A DNA stretch of 48,743 nt from Clostridia bacterium (GCA_017447775.1 JAFSMU010000021.1:1-48743), one strand, 5' to 3'. Counted from the stretch's first letter, positions 13,876-23,141 are shown. The notes: generated by a model from the letters alone, not told the origin. Program-made: numbers and translations.

Positions 13876-16260
13876 TCATTTCAGTTCCGCTATGGAAACG
13901 CCGGTGTCGCCCTCGCCGAGCCCGCCGAGGCGCAGCGATTTTATGCGGCTGTCGTGGCGCAGAAATTCGGTTATCGCCTTTCTCAGCGCGCCCGTGCCTT
14001 TGCCGTGGATGATACGCACCTCGTTCAGCCCCGCCATTTTTGCGTCGTCGATGTACTTATCGAGCGCAAGGCACGCGTCGTCGCCGTATTGACCGCGCAG
14101 ATCTATCTCAGACGGCGTTGTGCGGATCTCCCGCTCGGCGCCAGAGTACGTCTTTTTCTTTTCGCGCTCGCGGTACGTCACTGTTTCCCCGTCGATAAGC
14201 ATAAGCGCGTCCGGCTTCAGCTTCATCGTCATACTGCCGGCAAGCACCGTTACGTTTTTGCCGTCCGTCGCCGTCACCGTGCCCTTTTGATTTATCGAAA
14301 TGACGATGACCTCGTCCCCGACTTTAAGCGCGCGCGGCAGAACGTAGCCCTCTATTTTGTGGTTTTCGACGGGATCGAGCACGTCGCTCTTCCCTTTGAG
14401 GTGTACCTTTATCTCGCGCTTTGCCTTTGCAAGCTCGTCGGCAAGGCGCTCGCTCTCGCGCGCTTTTTTGACTTTTTCAAGCTCGGCGAAGATGAACTCG
14501 CTCGACGCTTTTGCGCCCTCGACCATTCTGACCGCCGTTGCGCGCGCTTTTTCAAGCTCTTTTTCGGCGTCGGCTTCCTTTTTTGATACGATGGCGTCGA
14601 CCTTTGCGCGCCGCTCTTTCGCCTCGGCGAGCAGGCGTTCAGCCTCCTCGCGCTTTTTCTCCATTTCAACTCTCTCGCGCTCAAGCTGCTCGATGACGTT
14701 TTCAAAGCGGCGGTTCTCGCCGGAAACGTATGTGTTGGCGCGCTGTATTATCTGCTCGGAAAGACCGAGCTTGCGCGATATGGCAAACGCGTTTGATTTG
14801 CCCGGCGCGCCGATGACGAGCCTGTACGTCGGGCGGAGCGTTTCGACGTCGAACTCGCACGAGGCGTTCATAACGCCCTCCTCCTCGATGGCGTAGCTTT
14901 TCAGCTCCGCGTAATGTGTTGTCGACGCGACGAGCGCCCCGCGCGATCTTACCTCTTCAAGCACCGATACGGCAAGCGCCGCGCCCTCAACGGGATCGGT
15001 CCCCGCGCCAAGCTCGTCGAAAAGGACGAGCGAGCGGTCGTTTGCGCGTTCCGTTATGTCGACGATGTTCACCATGTGGGAAGAGAAAGTCGAAAGCGAT
15101 TGCTCGATGCTCTGCTCGTCGCCGATGTCGGCAAGGATATCGTCAAACACGCAAAGCGAGCTTCCGTCAGACGCCGGAATGAACAGTCCCGCCTGCGCCA
15201 TAAGCGCAAAAAGGCCGAGCGTTTTCAGCGTAACGGTTTTGCCGCCCGTGTTGGGGCCGGTTATAATAAGCGTATCAAAATCTTTTCCGAGGCTGACCGT
15301 TATCGGCACGACCTTGTCCGCGTCAAGAAGCGGGTGGCGCGCTCGGACAAGCGATATCTCGCGCTTTTCGGTGATCTCGGGGCATACGCCGTCCATCTGC
15401 TCCGCAAGTCTTGCCTTGCCGAACTCAAAAGACAACAGCGTAATATTTCTGTAATCGAGTATTATCTCGCGGGCGTGTTCCGCAATGCTTGCGGAAAGCT
15501 CGTACAGTATGCGCTCGCACTCGTCCCTGTCCGCCTTTTCAAGAAGGCGAAGCTCGTTGTTGCCCTCAACGACAGTCAGCGGCTCGATAAACAGCGTCGC
15601 GCCGGAGGATGACGTGTCGTGAACAAGGCCGCGCACCTCGTTTCTGTATTCCGCCTTGACGGGAACGACGTAGCGCCCGTCGCGCATCGTGACTATCTGC
15701 TCTTGAAGATATTTTGCACTGCCCGACACGAGCTTTTGGAGCGAGTCGCGTATTTTCGCGTTTGTGCGGAGTATCTTTTTTCTTATGTCGTAAAGCGCGT
15801 CGGAGGCGGTGTCAAAAAGACGCTCCTCGCTTTCAACGCTTCTTTCGATTTTCTGCTCGAGCTTGGGAAATCCCGTCAGCCGCTCGAAGTATTCAGTCAG
15901 CGCGTGAGGCTCGTCCGCTCTCCCGTATTCGCCGAGGGAGCGCGCCGCCTTGATGACGGCAAGCACCGACAAAACCTCGCCGCACGAAAGCACGGCCCCC
16001 TTGTCGGCACGCTCGACTGTTGCCGTTATATCGCGCACGCCGTAAAACGACGGCGAGCCTTTTTTGACGGACAGATCAAACGCCGCGCCCGTTTCGGCAA
16101 GGATGCGCCGCACCGTAAGCACGCCGCGCGACGGGGACAGCGCACGCGCTATCTCCTTTGCCCCGTCAGTCGGGCACAGCTCGGCAAGACGCTCGCGTAT
16201 CTTGTCGAATTCGAGTATTCTTATCGATCTTTCCGTTCTTTTTCTGTTATCGTTTTCCAT
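13876..16260 (-). CDS. mutS2: MutS2 (RqcU) ATPase with Smr domain
   Basis: MutS2 is a MutS-like ATPase; in Firmicutes it acts on stalled or collided ribosomes and has been linked to suppression of recombination. The 794-residue protein has the expected layout: lever/clamp region, ATPase domain with Walker A GPNTGGKT (335-342) and Walker B region SLVLFDELGAGTDP, the long charged coiled coil typical of MutS2, a KOW-like segment, and a C-terminal Smr nuclease-type domain (EIDLRG, IIHGKGTGALR, then GGLGEGDTGVSI). Its ATG overlaps the stop of the upstream four-Cys gene (TGATG), so the two are translationally coupled. No mismatch-recognition domain is present, as expected for MutS2. Confidence 0.97.
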   Translation of the reverse strand: MENDNRKRTERSIRILEFDKIRERLAELCPTDGAKEIARALSPSRGVLTVRRILAETGAAFDLSVKKGSPSFYGVRDITATVERADKGAVLSCGEVLSVLAVIKAARSLGEYGRADEPHALTEYFERLTGFPKLEQKIERSVESEERLFDTASDALYDIRKKILRTNAKIRDSLQKLVSGSAKYLQEQIVTMRDGRYVVPVKAEYRNEVRGLVHDTSSSGATLFIEPLTVVEGNNELRLLEKADRDECERILYELSASIAEHAREIILDYRNITLLSFEFGKARLAEQMDGVCPEITEKREISLVRARHPLLDADKVVPITVSLGKDFDTLIITGPNTGGKTVTLKTLGLFALMAQAGLFIPASDGSSLCVFDDILADIGDEQSIEQSLSTFSSHMVNIVDITERANDRSLVLFDELGAGTDPVEGAALAVSVLEEVRSRGALVASTTHYAELKSYAIEEEGVMNASCEFDVETLRPTYRLVIGAPGKSNAFAISRKLGLSEQIIQRANTYVSGENRRFENVIEQLERERVEMEKKREEAERLLAEAKERRAKVDAIVSKKEADAEKELEKARATAVRMVEGAKASSEFIFAELEKVKKARESERLADELAKAKREIKVHLKGKSDVLDPVENHKIEGYVLPRALKVGDEVIVISINQKGTVTATDGKNVTVLAGSMTMKLKPDALMLIDGETVTYREREKKKTYSGAEREIRTTPSEIDLRGQYGDDACLALDKYIDDAKMAGLNEVRIIHGKGTGALRKAITEFLRHDSRIKSLRLGGLGEGDTGVSIAELK

Positions 16261-16472
16261 CAGACGTCTATTTTCTCTATCTCGGGCAGGTCTGCGTTTC
16301 TTTTGACGCTCTTTTTAAGCAGGTCGTATCTGAACTTGCGGCAAACGCCGTCGGCGCTGACAATGCCGCGCTTTGAGCAAAGCACAAGCTCCTCGCCCGA
16401 ACCGTCATCAGGTGCCGGCACGCCGAATTCGCAAAACGCGCAGAAGCGCTCCTCTTGTATCTTGTTTTTCAT
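16260..16472 (-). CDS. Small four-cysteine protein coupled to mutS2
   Basis: A 70-residue protein with CAFC near residue 11 and two further Cys (CSKRG and VCRKF), a pattern fit for one structural zinc site. The C-terminal half is basic and then acidic (KKSVKRNADLPEIEKIDV). I do not recognise a named family. The stop codon shares a base with the mutS2 start (TGATG), so translation is probably coupled. GGTGGA precedes the ATG. The ylbJ-like gene lies 44 bp upstream in the same direction. Confidence 0.82.
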   Translation of the reverse strand: MKNKIQEERFCAFCEFGVPAPDDGSGEELVLCSKRGIVSADGVCRKFRYDLLKKSVKRNADLPEIEKIDV

Positions 16473-16516
16473 ATATCCACCGCCCGAATGTATTTATTAG
16501 ATATATTATACTATAC

Positions 16517-17566
16517 TTAAAACGATTTTTCCACTGTTTTTTTAAGATTTTTGAATTTTTCGCGTTTATTTCTTTTTTTGATTGCAAAGCCGCCGCATAT
16601 TGCCGCTATCGAAAGAGCCGCTGCGACGACGATTTTGCCGTTATCCACACCATAAATCAGGCTATACAGCCAAAAAAACGACGCGCCGCACGCGCCGCAC
16701 ATATACAGCTTTCCCGAAAGATACCGCCCCATAGCGACGCCGCCCGACGCAAGATCGCACTGCATATACACCGATAGCCCCGAAAAGCCGACGCAAAAGC
16801 CGAGGTAGGCGCGCCCGCACTCCGAAAGAGCTGACGCGCCAGAGCTTATTTCAAGCGCACAGCGGACGGCGGCGGCAAGGCCGCCGTCAATGAAAAGATC
16901 GGCGCAAAGACTATCCCCAACCACCGAAAAAAAGACGATGAACGAAGCTATCCCCAGCATCGACGCCCCGCTTTGCGATATCGCGCGCGCCACGTGGGAC
17001 GGGGTGATCGGCGCCGGCGCGGGTGTATTATGTGAAAGCGCCCCCCGCCGCTCCCGCTTTGACGCAAGCAAAAAAATCACCGCCGCGGCGCTCTGGCACA
17101 CAAACAAAAGCGCCCCCGCGCCGATGTTTTTCGTCATTTGAGCGCCGACGCTCCCGATAAGAAACGACGCGCCCGCGCAGTTCACGTACGGCATAAGCGA
17201 GCTTCCCTCTTCCTCGGTGATCTGCCCTGAGCGATAAAGCTCGCCGAACAAAACGGCGCCCATCGGAAATCCCGAAAAAAGCCCCGAAAATATCATGCAC
17301 ATCCCGCCCGCGTCAACGCCGAAAAGCCTGCAAAGGCGCGGCGTTTTTGAAAACAGCTTCAAAAGCGCCGGGTAAATTATCCTGTACGCCGCCGAGAACG
17401 CAAACAGCGGCGGGATGACCTTTTTTATCGAAAGAATAAGCGCCGCGCCGACTGACGCCGACGTGCGTAAGGGAAATATCAGCGCCGTCGCGGCGACGTA
17501 TGCCGCCATGGCGCACACAAGCGCCGTAAATGCTTTTTTTGTTCTTATTTGTACCGCCCCCGTCAT
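16517..17566 (-). CDS. ylbJ: YlbJ-like sporulation integral membrane protein
   Basis: A polytopic membrane protein of about 349 residues with around eight hydrophobic segments. The glycine-rich turn FSGLFSGFPMGA, then YVNCAGASFLIGSVG, and the repeated pattern in the second half match YlbJ-type proteins of the nucleoside-transporter/Gate superfamily, which are needed for spore formation in Bacillus. The start is uncertain: ATG at 17566 gives a normal N-terminus, and ATG at 17602 is possible; neither has a clear ribosome site. The frame extends further to 17710, but that would overlap the divergent yqfC gene. It is divergent from yqfC and upstream of the four-Cys gene and mutS2. Confidence 0.8.
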   Translation of the reverse strand: MTGAVQIRTKKAFTALVCAMAAYVAATALIFPLRTSASVGAALILSIKKVIPPLFAFSAAYRIIYPALLKLFSKTPRLCRLFGVDAGGMCMIFSGLFSGFPMGAVLFGELYRSGQITEEEGSSLMPYVNCAGASFLIGSVGAQMTKNIGAGALLFVCQSAAAVIFLLASKRERRGALSHNTPAPAPITPSHVARAISQSGASMLGIASFIVFFSVVGDSLCADLFIDGGLAAAVRCALEISSGASALSECGRAYLGFCVGFSGLSVYMQCDLASGGVAMGRYLSGKLYMCGACGASFFWLYSLIYGVDNGKIVVAAALSIAAICGGFAIKKRNKREKFKNLKKTVEKSF

Positions 17567-17618
17567 ATAGTTATATAAATAAATATGCGACGATTTGCCC
17601 ATATCATTCGGAGGAAAA

Positions 17619-17867
17619 ATGAAAAAGAAAAAACAAACGGGCGCGCCCATCTCCCCGCCGACGAGCGTTGAGATACTCGGCAGGCGCGAACTTTTGATAT
17701 CAGGCTGCACGGGGATACTTCATCTGACGGAGGAAAAAATAGGCGTGCGCGCCAAAAAAACGTCGGTGTGGATATGCGGCGGCGGCCTTGTCGTATCGTG
17801 GGCGGGAAGCGGGCGGCTGATGATACGCGGGCGGATAGACTCGCTTGAATACAAGGGGGACGAGTGA
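17619..17867 (+). CDS. yqfC: Sporulation protein YqfC (YabP/YqfC family)
   Basis: An 82-residue YabP/YqfC-type protein, a small beta-rich family made in the mother cell during sporulation. The pattern VEILGRRELLISGCTGILHL followed by ICGGGLVVSWAGSGRLMIRG is diagnostic. GGAGG is 4 nt before the ATG at 17619, so I reject the longer frame from 17595. Its stop overlaps the yqfD start (TGATG). It heads the operon yqfC-yqfD-phoH-ybeY-era-recO, divergent from the ylbJ-like gene. Confidence 0.9.
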   Translation: MKKKKQTGAPISPPTSVEILGRRELLISGCTGILHLTEEKIGVRAKKTSVWICGGGLVVSWAGSGRLMIRGRIDSLEYKGDE

Positions 17868-19027
17868 TGCGCGGCGGCTTTTTTCGCCCGCTCTACCGCG
17901 TCAGCGTGCCGCAGGCGAGCGCGCGGGGGCTTATTTCCGCAATGGTCAGCCGCGACGTGCCGTTTTCGGATATCGAGAGATGCGGGGATGAGATAATATT
18001 TCACATACGCCGACGCGACAGAGCCGCCGTTTTCGATATGGCCAAGCGGCTGAACGTTCCCGCAAAATGCGAGCTTTCGGGCTTTTTTGCGCTGATGAAA
18101 AAATACCGTCGGCGCGCGGGGCTTCCGATAGGCGCGCTTATCGCGGCGGCGATGGTGCTGATATCGTCAAAGTTCGTGTGGGACATACGCTACCCCGAGG
18201 GCACGCCGGCGGAAGTCGAGGCGGCACTTGCACAGCGCGGCTTTACACTCGGCGCGTATCTGCCCGGCCTTGACCTTACGGGGATATGCCAAAGCGTCAC
18301 ATCCGAAAGCGAGGATATCTCTTGGCTTTCGATAAATATGCACGGCACGGTGGCGCATATCGAGTACAGGATGCGGCTTGAAGGCGAGCGGGAGGATATA
18401 TCCGAGCCGTCGAATCTTGTCGCGTCGTGCGACGGGCAGATAGTTCGCATTGAGGCTGTCGGCGGCAAAAGCGAGGTCAAAATCGGGCAGACGGTCAAAG
18501 CCGGGGACGTGCTTTTGAGCGGCGTTATCGACTCCGAGGCGCTGGGGTATCGCCTTGTGCGCTCGCGCGGGGAGGTGTTTGCCGCCGTTTCAAAAACGTT
18601 TACGGCGTGCTGTCCGCTGGATATTACCGAGAAAATGCCGACGGGACGCACAAAAACGGTGAAAAATATAAAATTTTTCTCAAATTTTTCCGAAAATGAA
18701 AAAAATATAGATACAACTTTCAAAAAATATGATACAATAGAGAAAACGGAACGGCTGACGGTGTTTGGCGTGCGCTTGCCTGTGTACGTCAGGCGGACGA
18801 CGCTTATCGAGTACGAGGATGAAAACGTGACGTTATCCGAGAGCGACGCCGAAGCGCGCGCCACGGAGGACGCGCTTTTGCAGATCGAAAAAACGTGCGG
18901 CAAAAGCGAAGTCACGTCGACGTCGAAAAAAGTCGAAATAAGCGACGGGAAAGTTTACGTCAGCATAACCGTCGAATACGTCACAAACATAGCAACGGAA
19001 CAAAAAATAAAGACGGAGCAAAAATAA
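17867..19027 (+). CDS. yqfD: Sporulation protein YqfD
   Basis: A 386-residue YqfD family protein. A soluble N-terminal part of about 80 residues is followed by one transmembrane helix (about residues 83-101, GLPIGALIAAAMVLISSKF) and a large extracytoplasmic domain with the family segments LPGLDLTGICQSV, WLSINMHGTVAHIEY and PSNLVASCDGQIVRIEA. In Bacillus it is part of the sigma-E regulon with yqfC. The ATG at 17867 overlaps the yqfC stop by one base and is chosen over the GTG at 17864. Its TAA overlaps the phoH ATG by one base. Confidence 0.93.
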   Translation: MRGGFFRPLYRVSVPQASARGLISAMVSRDVPFSDIERCGDEIIFHIRRRDRAAVFDMAKRLNVPAKCELSGFFALMKKYRRRAGLPIGALIAAAMVLISSKFVWDIRYPEGTPAEVEAALAQRGFTLGAYLPGLDLTGICQSVTSESEDISWLSINMHGTVAHIEYRMRLEGEREDISEPSNLVASCDGQIVRIEAVGGKSEVKIGQTVKAGDVLLSGVIDSEALGYRLVRSRGEVFAAVSKTFTACCPLDITEKMPTGRTKTVKNIKFFSNFSENEKNIDTTFKKYDTIEKTERLTVFGVRLPVYVRRTTLIEYEDENVTLSESDAEARATEDALLQIEKTCGKSEVTSTSKKVEISDGKVYVSITVEYVTNIATEQKIKTEQK

Positions 19028-20040
19028 TGTTTGAAAAAATAATCTACACAAATTCAAGCGAGCAAACGGCGGAGCTGTTCGGGAATTTCGATTTCAACGT
19101 GTCCGCCGTCGAGCGCGCCTTCGGCGTTGAGATAGTCAACAGGGACACGGATAAAACGGCGGGCGACGCCGTTGTGATCCGCGGCGAGGCGAGCGACGCT
19201 GTCCTTGACGCCGTATCGGTGCTTGAATATCTTATCGGCATGATAAAAATGGGAAGCGAGCTTTCCGAGCAGAGCGTTTCTTACGTCATAAACACGGTAA
19301 AGAGCGGCGAGCCGCTTGAAAACTTCGGCGACGACTGCATTTGCGTAACGACAAAAGGCCGCCCGATAAAAGCAAAGACGGTAGGGCAGAAGAAATATAT
19401 AGACGCGATAAAGAAAAACACCGTTGTGCTCGGTCTCGGCCCGGCGGGTACGGGAAAAACTTTTCTCGCCGTCGCCGCCGCGTCGACAGCTCTGAGAAAC
19501 AAGGAAGTCAGCCGCATCATTCTGACGCGCCCTGCAGTCGAGGCGGGGGAAAAGCTCGGGTTTTTGCCGGGCGATCTTCAAAACAAGATCGACCCGTATC
19601 TGCGCCCGCTTCACGACGCGCTTTTTGAAATGCTCGGCGCCGAGGCTTACGCGCGGCACATCGAGCGCGGAACGATAGAAATAGCGCCGCTTGCGTATAT
19701 GCGCGGGCGCACGCTTGACGACAGCTTTATAATTCTCGACGAGGCGCAGAACACCACCCCGGAGCAGATGAAGATGTTTCTCACAAGGCTCGGGACAGGC
19801 TCAAAGGCGGTAGTGACGGGCGACCTTACGCAGCGCGATCTTCCCTTCGGCGCGCGAAGCGGACTTGTCGAGGCGGAGAAGATACTCGACGGGATAGACG
19901 ACATCGCCATCCACCGCTTTACAGAGCGCGACGTGGTACGCCACAAGCTTGTGCAGAAGATAATCCTCGCGTATGAGAAATTCGAGCGCGAAAACGCGGC
20001 GAAAAATGCAAAATACAAAGTTAAAAAGGACGTAAAATGA
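19027..20040 (+). CDS. phoH: PhoH-like ATPase
   Basis: A 337-residue PhoH family P-loop ATPase; members are linked to RNA metabolism and lie next to ybeY in most Firmicutes. Walker A GPAGTGKT is at residues 138-145. It is followed by the family block RIILTRPAVEAGEKLGFLPG and Walker B FIILDEAQNTTPEQMK with VVTGDLTQ. The start at 19027 overlaps the yqfD stop; a longer in-frame extension inside yqfD has no homology. The stop overlaps the ybeY start (ATGA). Confidence 0.96.
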   Translation: MFEKIIYTNSSEQTAELFGNFDFNVSAVERAFGVEIVNRDTDKTAGDAVVIRGEASDAVLDAVSVLEYLIGMIKMGSELSEQSVSYVINTVKSGEPLENFGDDCICVTTKGRPIKAKTVGQKKYIDAIKKNTVVLGLGPAGTGKTFLAVAAASTALRNKEVSRIILTRPAVEAGEKLGFLPGDLQNKIDPYLRPLHDALFEMLGAEAYARHIERGTIEIAPLAYMRGRTLDDSFIILDEAQNTTPEQMKMFLTRLGTGSKAVVTGDLTQRDLPFGARSGLVEAEKILDGIDDIAIHRFTERDVVRHKLVQKIILAYEKFERENAAKNAKYKVKKDVK

Positions 20041-20522
20041 AGCTTAAAATTTTCTTTTCAAACAATCAGAAAGCGGTAAAAATCACCCCGGAAATAAAAA
20101 AGCTGCTCCGTCACGCGATATCGACGGCGCTCGACTATGAAAAATTCGACAAAAACGCCGAGGTGTCGGTGAGTTTCGTTTCAAACGAGGAGATACGCTC
20201 GCTCAACCGCGATTACAGAAACGTCGACCGCGAAACAGACGTGCTTTCCTTCCCCATGTACGAGGGGGATGACGATATTGACGTTTATTCCGATTCGGCG
20301 GTGCTTGGCGACATCATAATCTCCGCCGAAAAAGCAGTGGCGCAGGCGGCGGAATACGGCCACAGCGTCGAGCGCGAGCTTGCGTTCCTCGCCGTTCACT
20401 CAACTCTCCATCTGCTCGGCTACGATCACGAAACGTCGCCCGAGGATGAGGCGGATATGTTTTATCGGCAGGAAGAAATACTTAAACTCGCGGGAATACC
20501 GCGCCGGGAGGGGACAAAATGA
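20037..20522 (+). CDS. ybeY: Endoribonuclease/rRNA maturation factor YbeY
   Basis: YbeY is a zinc endoribonuclease needed for 16S rRNA 3'-end maturation and ribosome quality control. The 161-residue protein has the catalytic zinc motif HSTLHLLGYDHE (three His) and the upstream block LNRDYRNVDRETDVLSFP, both typical. It overlaps phoH and era by four bases on each side (ATGA), showing tight coupling. The genes yqfF, dgkA and cdd that often lie between phoH/ybeY and era are absent. Confidence 0.96.
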   Translation: MKLKIFFSNNQKAVKITPEIKKLLRHAISTALDYEKFDKNAEVSVSFVSNEEIRSLNRDYRNVDRETDVLSFPMYEGDDDIDVYSDSAVLGDIIISAEKAVAQAAEYGHSVERELAFLAVHSTLHLLGYDHETSPEDEADMFYRQEEILKLAGIPRREGTK

Positions 20523-21409
20523 AAAAGACGCTTTTCGCGGCGCTGATAGGCCGCCCCAACGTCGGCAAGTCGACGCTGCTTAACTTTATGCTCGGCAAAA
20601 AGGTATCTATCGTTTCAAACAAGCCGCAGACAACGCGCACGCGCATAACGGGCATCATGTCGCGCGGCGACGTGCAGTACGTCTTTCTCGACACGCCCGG
20701 CATCCACCGCCCGAAAAACAAGCTCGGCACATTTATGGTAAAGACGGCGAACACCGCCGTCGGCGACGTCGACGTCGTTTTGTGGCTTATCGAGGCGGGC
20801 GACAAGATAGGGCCGGTTGAGGAAATGCTGATGAAAAAGCTTGAGAGCGACGGCGTTCCGACGATACTGCTTATAAACAAGACCGATATTTCGGGCGCTG
20901 AGGAAATCGGCGAAACGATACTGCGCTTTTCAGAGCGGTTTGAATTTGACGCGGTCATCCCCGTCAGCGCAAAGACGGGGGACAAGGTCGAGGATATATT
21001 CTCGGAGATCGACAAATTCGCGTATGAGAGCGAGTGGATATTCCCCGACGATATGTTTACCGATCAGCCTGAGCGCGTTATCGCCTCGGAAATAATACGC
21101 GAAAAGCTCCTGCAAACGCTTGACAAAGAGGTGCCGCACGGGACTGCCGTCGTCATCGAGGAATTTTCAGAGAGCGAGGAAATGATAAAGATCCGCGCCG
21201 AGATCTTCTGCGAAAAGGAATCGCACAAACCGATCATCATCGGCAAGGGCGGGCGCGAGCTTAAACTTGTCGGCACGCGCGCAAGAGAAGATATGGAGCG
21301 CTTCTTCGGGGTAAAGGTTTACCTCGATCTTTGGGTGAAGGTCAAGGAAAAGTGGCGCGAGAGCGAAATGGGGATAGCAAACTTCGGCTTCAAAAAAGAA
21401 GAATTCTGA
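20519..21409 (+). CDS. era: GTPase Era
   Basis: Era is an essential GTPase that binds 16S rRNA during 30S assembly. The 296-residue protein has G1 GRPNVGKS (11-18), switch sequence KPQTTRTRITGI, G3 DTPG, G4 NKTD and a C-terminal KH domain with IIIGKGGRELKLVGTRAREDME. The length is normal. It overlaps ybeY by four bases and is one base from recO. Confidence 0.98.
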   Translation: MKKTLFAALIGRPNVGKSTLLNFMLGKKVSIVSNKPQTTRTRITGIMSRGDVQYVFLDTPGIHRPKNKLGTFMVKTANTAVGDVDVVLWLIEAGDKIGPVEEMLMKKLESDGVPTILLINKTDISGAEEIGETILRFSERFEFDAVIPVSAKTGDKVEDIFSEIDKFAYESEWIFPDDMFTDQPERVIASEIIREKLLQTLDKEVPHGTAVVIEEFSESEEMIKIRAEIFCEKESHKPIIIGKGGRELKLVGTRAREDMERFFGVKVYLDLWVKVKEKWRESEMGIANFGFKKEEF

Positions 21410-21410
21410 T

Positions 21411-22223
21411 ATGATCGAAACGATAAGAGGCGTGATCCTTGCCGAAACGGCTGTCGGGGATTACGACAAATTTATGACTGTGTTGACCGAGCGCGGCACG
21501 ATGTCCGTGTTCGGAAACGGAATAAAAAGGCTGAAAAGTCCGAATTTCGTCGGCACGCAGCTTTACTCGTACTCGGAGTTTACCGTAGCGCAGAAGGGCG
21601 ACAAGTATTATCTGCGCGAGGCCTCCCTTATCGAGAGCTTTTTCGCCATGCGGAACACCATTGAGGGCATCGCCCTTGCAAGCTATATTTCGCAGGTGGC
21701 TGTCGATCTTTCCGTTGAAGGCGAGGGCGCGCGGGAGCTTTTGCGCCTTGTTCTGAACTGCTTTTACATCATATCCGAGGGCAAAAAGCCGATCGGGCAG
21801 GTAAAGGCGGTGTTCGAGCTGCGCGCGCTGGCGGACGCGGGATACGCCCCCGACATCGTCGGGTGCAACGGATGCGGCAAATACAACCTTAACGTATATT
21901 ATTTCGACGTTGAGGGCGGCAATTTTCTTTGCGAGGACTGCTTTCGCCGCCGGAACGCCGATTTTGAGGACGCGCTCCGCCGTGAGAGCGAAAGCGATGG
22001 CATTTATTCCGGGGCAAGGCTTATCATGATCCTTTCGCCCGACGTTTACGTCGCGATGAGGTATATTTTATACAGCCGCCCGGAGCGGATATTCGCGTTT
22101 GAGATTCGCGACGGCGCGCTTGACGAGCTTTGCGACGTTTGCGAAAAGTACGTCACCTGCCACATGGAAAAAAACTACCGCACGCTCGATTTTTACAACA
22201 GCGTGGTGAGAAAGAAAGACTGA
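21411..22223 (+). CDS. recO: DNA repair protein RecO
   Basis: RecO, with RecR and RecF, loads RecA on SSB-coated gaps. The 270-residue protein has the N-terminal OB-fold start (IRGVILAETAVGDYDKFMTVLTE), the helical middle, and a zinc finger formed by CNGC and CEDC (about residues 156-182). It is the last gene of the yqfC operon, one base after era. Length and motifs fit. Confidence 0.94.
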   Translation: MIETIRGVILAETAVGDYDKFMTVLTERGTMSVFGNGIKRLKSPNFVGTQLYSYSEFTVAQKGDKYYLREASLIESFFAMRNTIEGIALASYISQVAVDLSVEGEGARELLRLVLNCFYIISEGKKPIGQVKAVFELRALADAGYAPDIVGCNGCGKYNLNVYYFDVEGGNFLCEDCFRRRNADFEDALRRESESDGIYSGARLIMILSPDVYVAMRYILYSRPERIFAFEIRDGALDELCDVCEKYVTCHMEKNYRTLDFYNSVVRKKD

Positions 22224-22256
22224 CGTGCGGCGTCGCCATGATTTTTTTGCGGTGTA

Positions 22257-22285
22257 TTGACTTGGCGATATTTTTATGATATACT
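22257..22285 (+). promoter_or_regulatory. Sigma-A promoter for the zinc-ribbon gene at 22331
   Basis: TTGACT (22257-22262), a 17-bp spacer, then TATACT (22280-22285), with an extended -10 TG. Confidence 0.75.
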
Positions 22286-22330
22286 TGAAAAAACAACATG
22301 ATTCGACAAAAACTGAAAGGGGTCATACAT

Positions 22331-22672
22331 ATGAAATACTGTTCAAAATGCGGCGCCGAGCTTATGGATGAGGCTGTTATCTGCCCGAAATGCGGATGCG
22401 CCGTCGGCGAAAACAGACCGGCAAACACAACAACGGCAAATTCTACAAACGGTTTTGCGATAGCGGGATTTGTTCTGGCATTCTTCTTTCCTCTGCTTGG
22501 TATCATTTTCGGCGCGATGGGAATTTCCAAGGCGAACAAAATGGGCGGCAGCGGCAAAGGTCTTGCGATAGCGGCGGTTATAATTTCGTCGATCGCAACC
22601 GTTATCAGCTTTATCGTTTTCGCAACGTCATTTACGGCAATAATGGCATATATTGCAAACGAGATCCGTTAA
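22331..22672 (+). CDS. Zinc-ribbon membrane protein (DUF4190-like), copy 1
   Basis: A 113-residue protein with an N-terminal zinc ribbon (CSKC, then CPKC, within residues 4-22), a short polar linker and two hydrophobic helices with the GIIFGAMGISKANK turn seen in DUF4190-type membrane proteins. Function is unknown. The ATG at 22331 is preceded by AAAGGGG; an earlier in-frame ATG at 22298 has no ribosome site. It has its own promoter and terminator. The first 25 residues are nearly identical to those of the next gene, but the membrane parts differ. Confidence 0.85.
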   Translation: MKYCSKCGAELMDEAVICPKCGCAVGENRPANTTTANSTNGFAIAGFVLAFFFPLLGIIFGAMGISKANKMGGSGKGLAIAAVIISSIATVISFIVFATSFTAIMAYIANEIR

Positions 22673-22680
22673 ATCAAGAT

Positions 22681-22704
22681 AAAAGCGGCGCTTTGCCGCT
22701 TTTT
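22681..22704 (+). terminator. Rho-independent terminator
   Basis: AAAAGCGGC/GCCGCTTTT stem with loop GCTTT and a T run, 8 bp after the stop codon. Confidence 0.9.
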
Positions 22705-22717
22705 GTTTTGTCCCTTA

Positions 22718-22746
22718 TTGACAAATCACGAGATTTATGATATTAT
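22718..22746 (+). promoter_or_regulatory. Sigma-A promoter for the zinc-ribbon gene at 22798
   Basis: A perfect TTGACA (22718-22723), 17-bp spacer, and TATTAT (22741-22746). It lies directly after the preceding terminator. Confidence 0.82.
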
Positions 22747-22797
22747 TCAAACAGTCGATGACATTATTCGATAATTTTTTCAAAAGGAGAACATACC

Positions 22798-23130
22798 ATG
22801 AAATACTGCACAAAATGCGGTGCCGAGCTTATGGACGAGGCTGTTGTCTGCCCGAAATGCGGATGTGCCGTTGAAAGCTCAAAACCCGCTCCCGCACAGA
22901 CAGAGCGCAAAATGACAGGTCTTCAGACAGCTGCGTTTGTATTTATGATCCTTTCCACGATCGTATCTGCAATCGCCATCATCCCGCTTGCTTGGTGCAT
23001 ACCGATGACTGTTTCTTACAGCAAAAAGATCAAAAACGGCGAGCCTGTAAGCGTTGGCTTTAAGGTTTGCACACTTCTTTTCGTCAGCATTATTTCGGGC
23101 ATCCTTATGCTCGTCGATTCCGACAACTGA
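22798..23130 (+). CDS. Zinc-ribbon membrane protein, copy 2
   Basis: A 110-residue paralogue of the previous gene. The zinc-ribbon head (MKYCTKCGAELMDEAVVCPK) differs from copy 1 by only conservative changes, while the rest, two hydrophobic helices (about residues 42-65 and 85-106), has no clear match to copy 1. AAAGGAG precedes the ATG. Its own promoter and terminator make it an independent unit, so the shared head has probably been joined to different membrane domains. The function is unknown. Confidence 0.85.
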   Translation: MKYCTKCGAELMDEAVVCPKCGCAVESSKPAPAQTERKMTGLQTAAFVFMILSTIVSAIAIIPLAWCIPMTVSYSKKIKNGEPVSVGFKVCTLLFVSIISGILMLVDSDN

Positions 23131-23141
23131 TAATAAGCGTC

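Noticed and set aside
17581..17607. Sigma-E promoter for yqfC
   Set aside because: CATATCAT resembles a sigma-E -10 box, but the spacing to the -35-like AAATATG is 12 bp and the transcript would start within the ribosome site.
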